Shown: positions 62,690 to 64,000 of the stretch, piece by piece
Numbering within the stretch: position 1 is the first letter of the stretch
Layout: every line of letters begins with the position of its first letter
The notes under the pieces: generated by a model
Seen by the model: only the letters and a program-made list of their open reading frames with translations
The model's database searches: none
Told to the model about the DNA's origin: nothing
Origin: Nematostella vectensis
Lineage: Eukaryota; Cnidaria; Anthozoa; Actiniaria; Edwardsiidae
DNA: 64,000 nt
Direction: 5' to 3'
NCBI RefSeq assembly: GCF_932526225.1
Contig: NC_064035.1
Coordinates: forward strand, 18,527,969-18,591,968
Program-made: the position numbers and the translations under genes

Positions 62690-64000
62690 ATACAGGGTGT
62701 GCTTCCATATGATCGCACATGGTCGCACACGGTCGCAGGGTGTGCTTCTATATGATCGCACACGGTCGCACACGGTCGCAGAGTGTGCTTCCATATGACC
62801 GTACACGGTCGCACAAGATCGCATGGTGTGCTTCCATATGATCGCACATGGTCGCACACGATCGCAGAGTGTGCTTCCATATGACCGTAAACGGTCGCAC
62901 ATTGATCGCATGGTGTGCTTCCATATGATCGCACACGGTCGCACAAGATCGCATGGTGTGCTTCCATATGATCGCACACGGTCGCACACGATCGCAAGGT
63001 GTGCTTCCATATGATCGCACACGGTCGCACACGGTCGCAGGGTGTGCTTCCATATGATCGCACACGGTCGCACACGATCGCAAGGTGTGCTTCCATATGA
63101 TCGCACACGGTCGCACACGATCGCATGGTGTGCTTCCATATGATCGCACACGGTCGCACACGATCGCAGGGTGTGCTTCCATATGATCGCACACGGTCGC
63201 ACACGATCGCAAGGTGTGCTTCCATATGATCGCACATGGTCGCACACGATCGCAGAGTGTGCTTCCATATGACCGTACACGGTCGCACATTGATCGCAAG
63301 GTGTGCTTCCATATGATCGCATACGGTCGCACAAGATCGCATGGTGTGCTTCCATATGATCGCACTTGGTCGCACACGATCGCAAGGTGTGCTTCCATAT
63401 GATCGCACACGGTCGCACACGGTCGCAGGGTGTGCTTCCATATGATCGCACACGGTCGCACACGATCGCAAGGTGTGCTTCCATATGATCGCACACGATC
63501 GCATGGTGTGCTTCCATATGATCGCACACGGTCGCACACGATCGCAGGGTGTGCTTCCATATGATCGTACACGGTCGCACACGATCGCAGGGTGTGCTTC
63601 CATATGATCGTACACGGTCGCACACGGTAGCAGGGTGTGCTTCCATATGATCGTACACGGTCGCACATGATCGCAGGGTGTGCTTCTATATGATCGTACA
63701 CGGTCGCACATGATCGCAGGGTGTGCTTCCATATGATCGTACACGGTCGCACATGATCACAGGGCTTGCGTCCATATGACCGTACACGGTCGCACATGAT
63801 CGCAGGGTGTGCTTCCATATGATCGTACACGGTCGCACATGATCGCAAGGTGTGCTTCCATATGATCGCACACGGTCGCACATGATCGCAGGGTGTGCTT
63901 CCATATGATCGTACACGGTCGCACATGATCGCAGGGTGTGCTTCCATATGATCGTACACGGTCGCACACGATCGCAGAATGTGCTTCCATATGATCTTAC
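62690..64000. repeat. 43-bp minisatellite running off the window
   Basis: About 30 units of gtgtgcttccatatgatcgc, acacggtcgc and acacgatcgcag. Each unit has three ~10-bp sub-repeats (gatcgcacac/ggtcgcacac/gatcgca) and a catatg. Variants (cgtacac for cgcacac; ggtag) cluster in blocks, showing block amplification. Because 43 is not a multiple of three, all three minus frames read the same 43-residue repeat, so the long open frames are artefacts. It continues past base 64000. Confidence 0.95.

Noticed and set aside
62690-64000. CRISPR-like array of 43-bp units
   Set aside because: Units are contiguous with no unique spacers, and the genes around are those of an animal. It is a minisatellite.

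Overview
This is a stretch of animal nuclear DNA. It holds intron-rich genes of metazoan families, dispersed non-autonomous transposons and many minisatellites, and there are no operons. The gene set (a GABA-A-type receptor, a rhodopsin-class GPCR, the kinase DLK/LZK, the little elongation complex subunit ICE1), the AT-rich introns and the dense short DNA transposons would suit an anthozoan cnidarian such as a sea anemone. The species is inferred, not proven.

Layout: 1-11.2 kb is intergenic with short DNA transposons. A GABA-A/glycine-type receptor subunit (+) runs from 11284 to 23614 in ten exons. A single-exon class A GPCR (+) lies at 28750-29844. At 30.8-32.3 kb there are traces of an unidentified minus-strand gene, and a reverse transcriptase relic sits at 34.3 kb. 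A DLK/LZK (MAP3K12/13) kinase gene (-) occupies 43120-35538 in eleven exons. An ICE1 gene (+) occupies 45695-57094 in sixteen exons. A gene for an alpha-helical repeat plus EF-hand protein (-) occupies 60529-57926 in three exons. The window ends in a 43-bp minisatellite that runs past its right edge. The kinase and ICE1 genes are head to head, 2.6 kb apart, with a tRNA-derived SINE between them. ICE1 and the EF-hand gene are tail to tail, about 0.8 kb apart. The genes do not form one pathway. The receptor and GPCR act at the plasma membrane, DLK in stress/JNK signalling, and ICE1 in RNA polymerase II transcription of small nuclear RNAs.

The most striking feature is that tandem duplications repeatedly span exon-intron borders. 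Five of the 36 introns modelled here show this. The receptor has a 42-bp minisatellite (about 44 units) whose unit carries the last ~20 bases of the M2 exon plus its splice donor, and it also has decayed copies of its tiny exon 3. The kinase gene has a 123-bp in-frame duplication of a donor and a 211-bp duplication of an acceptor. ICE1 has a 54-bp array seeded at a donor. ICE1 also contains a convincing U12-type AT-AC intron and a coding minisatellite that makes a Gln-rich tail.
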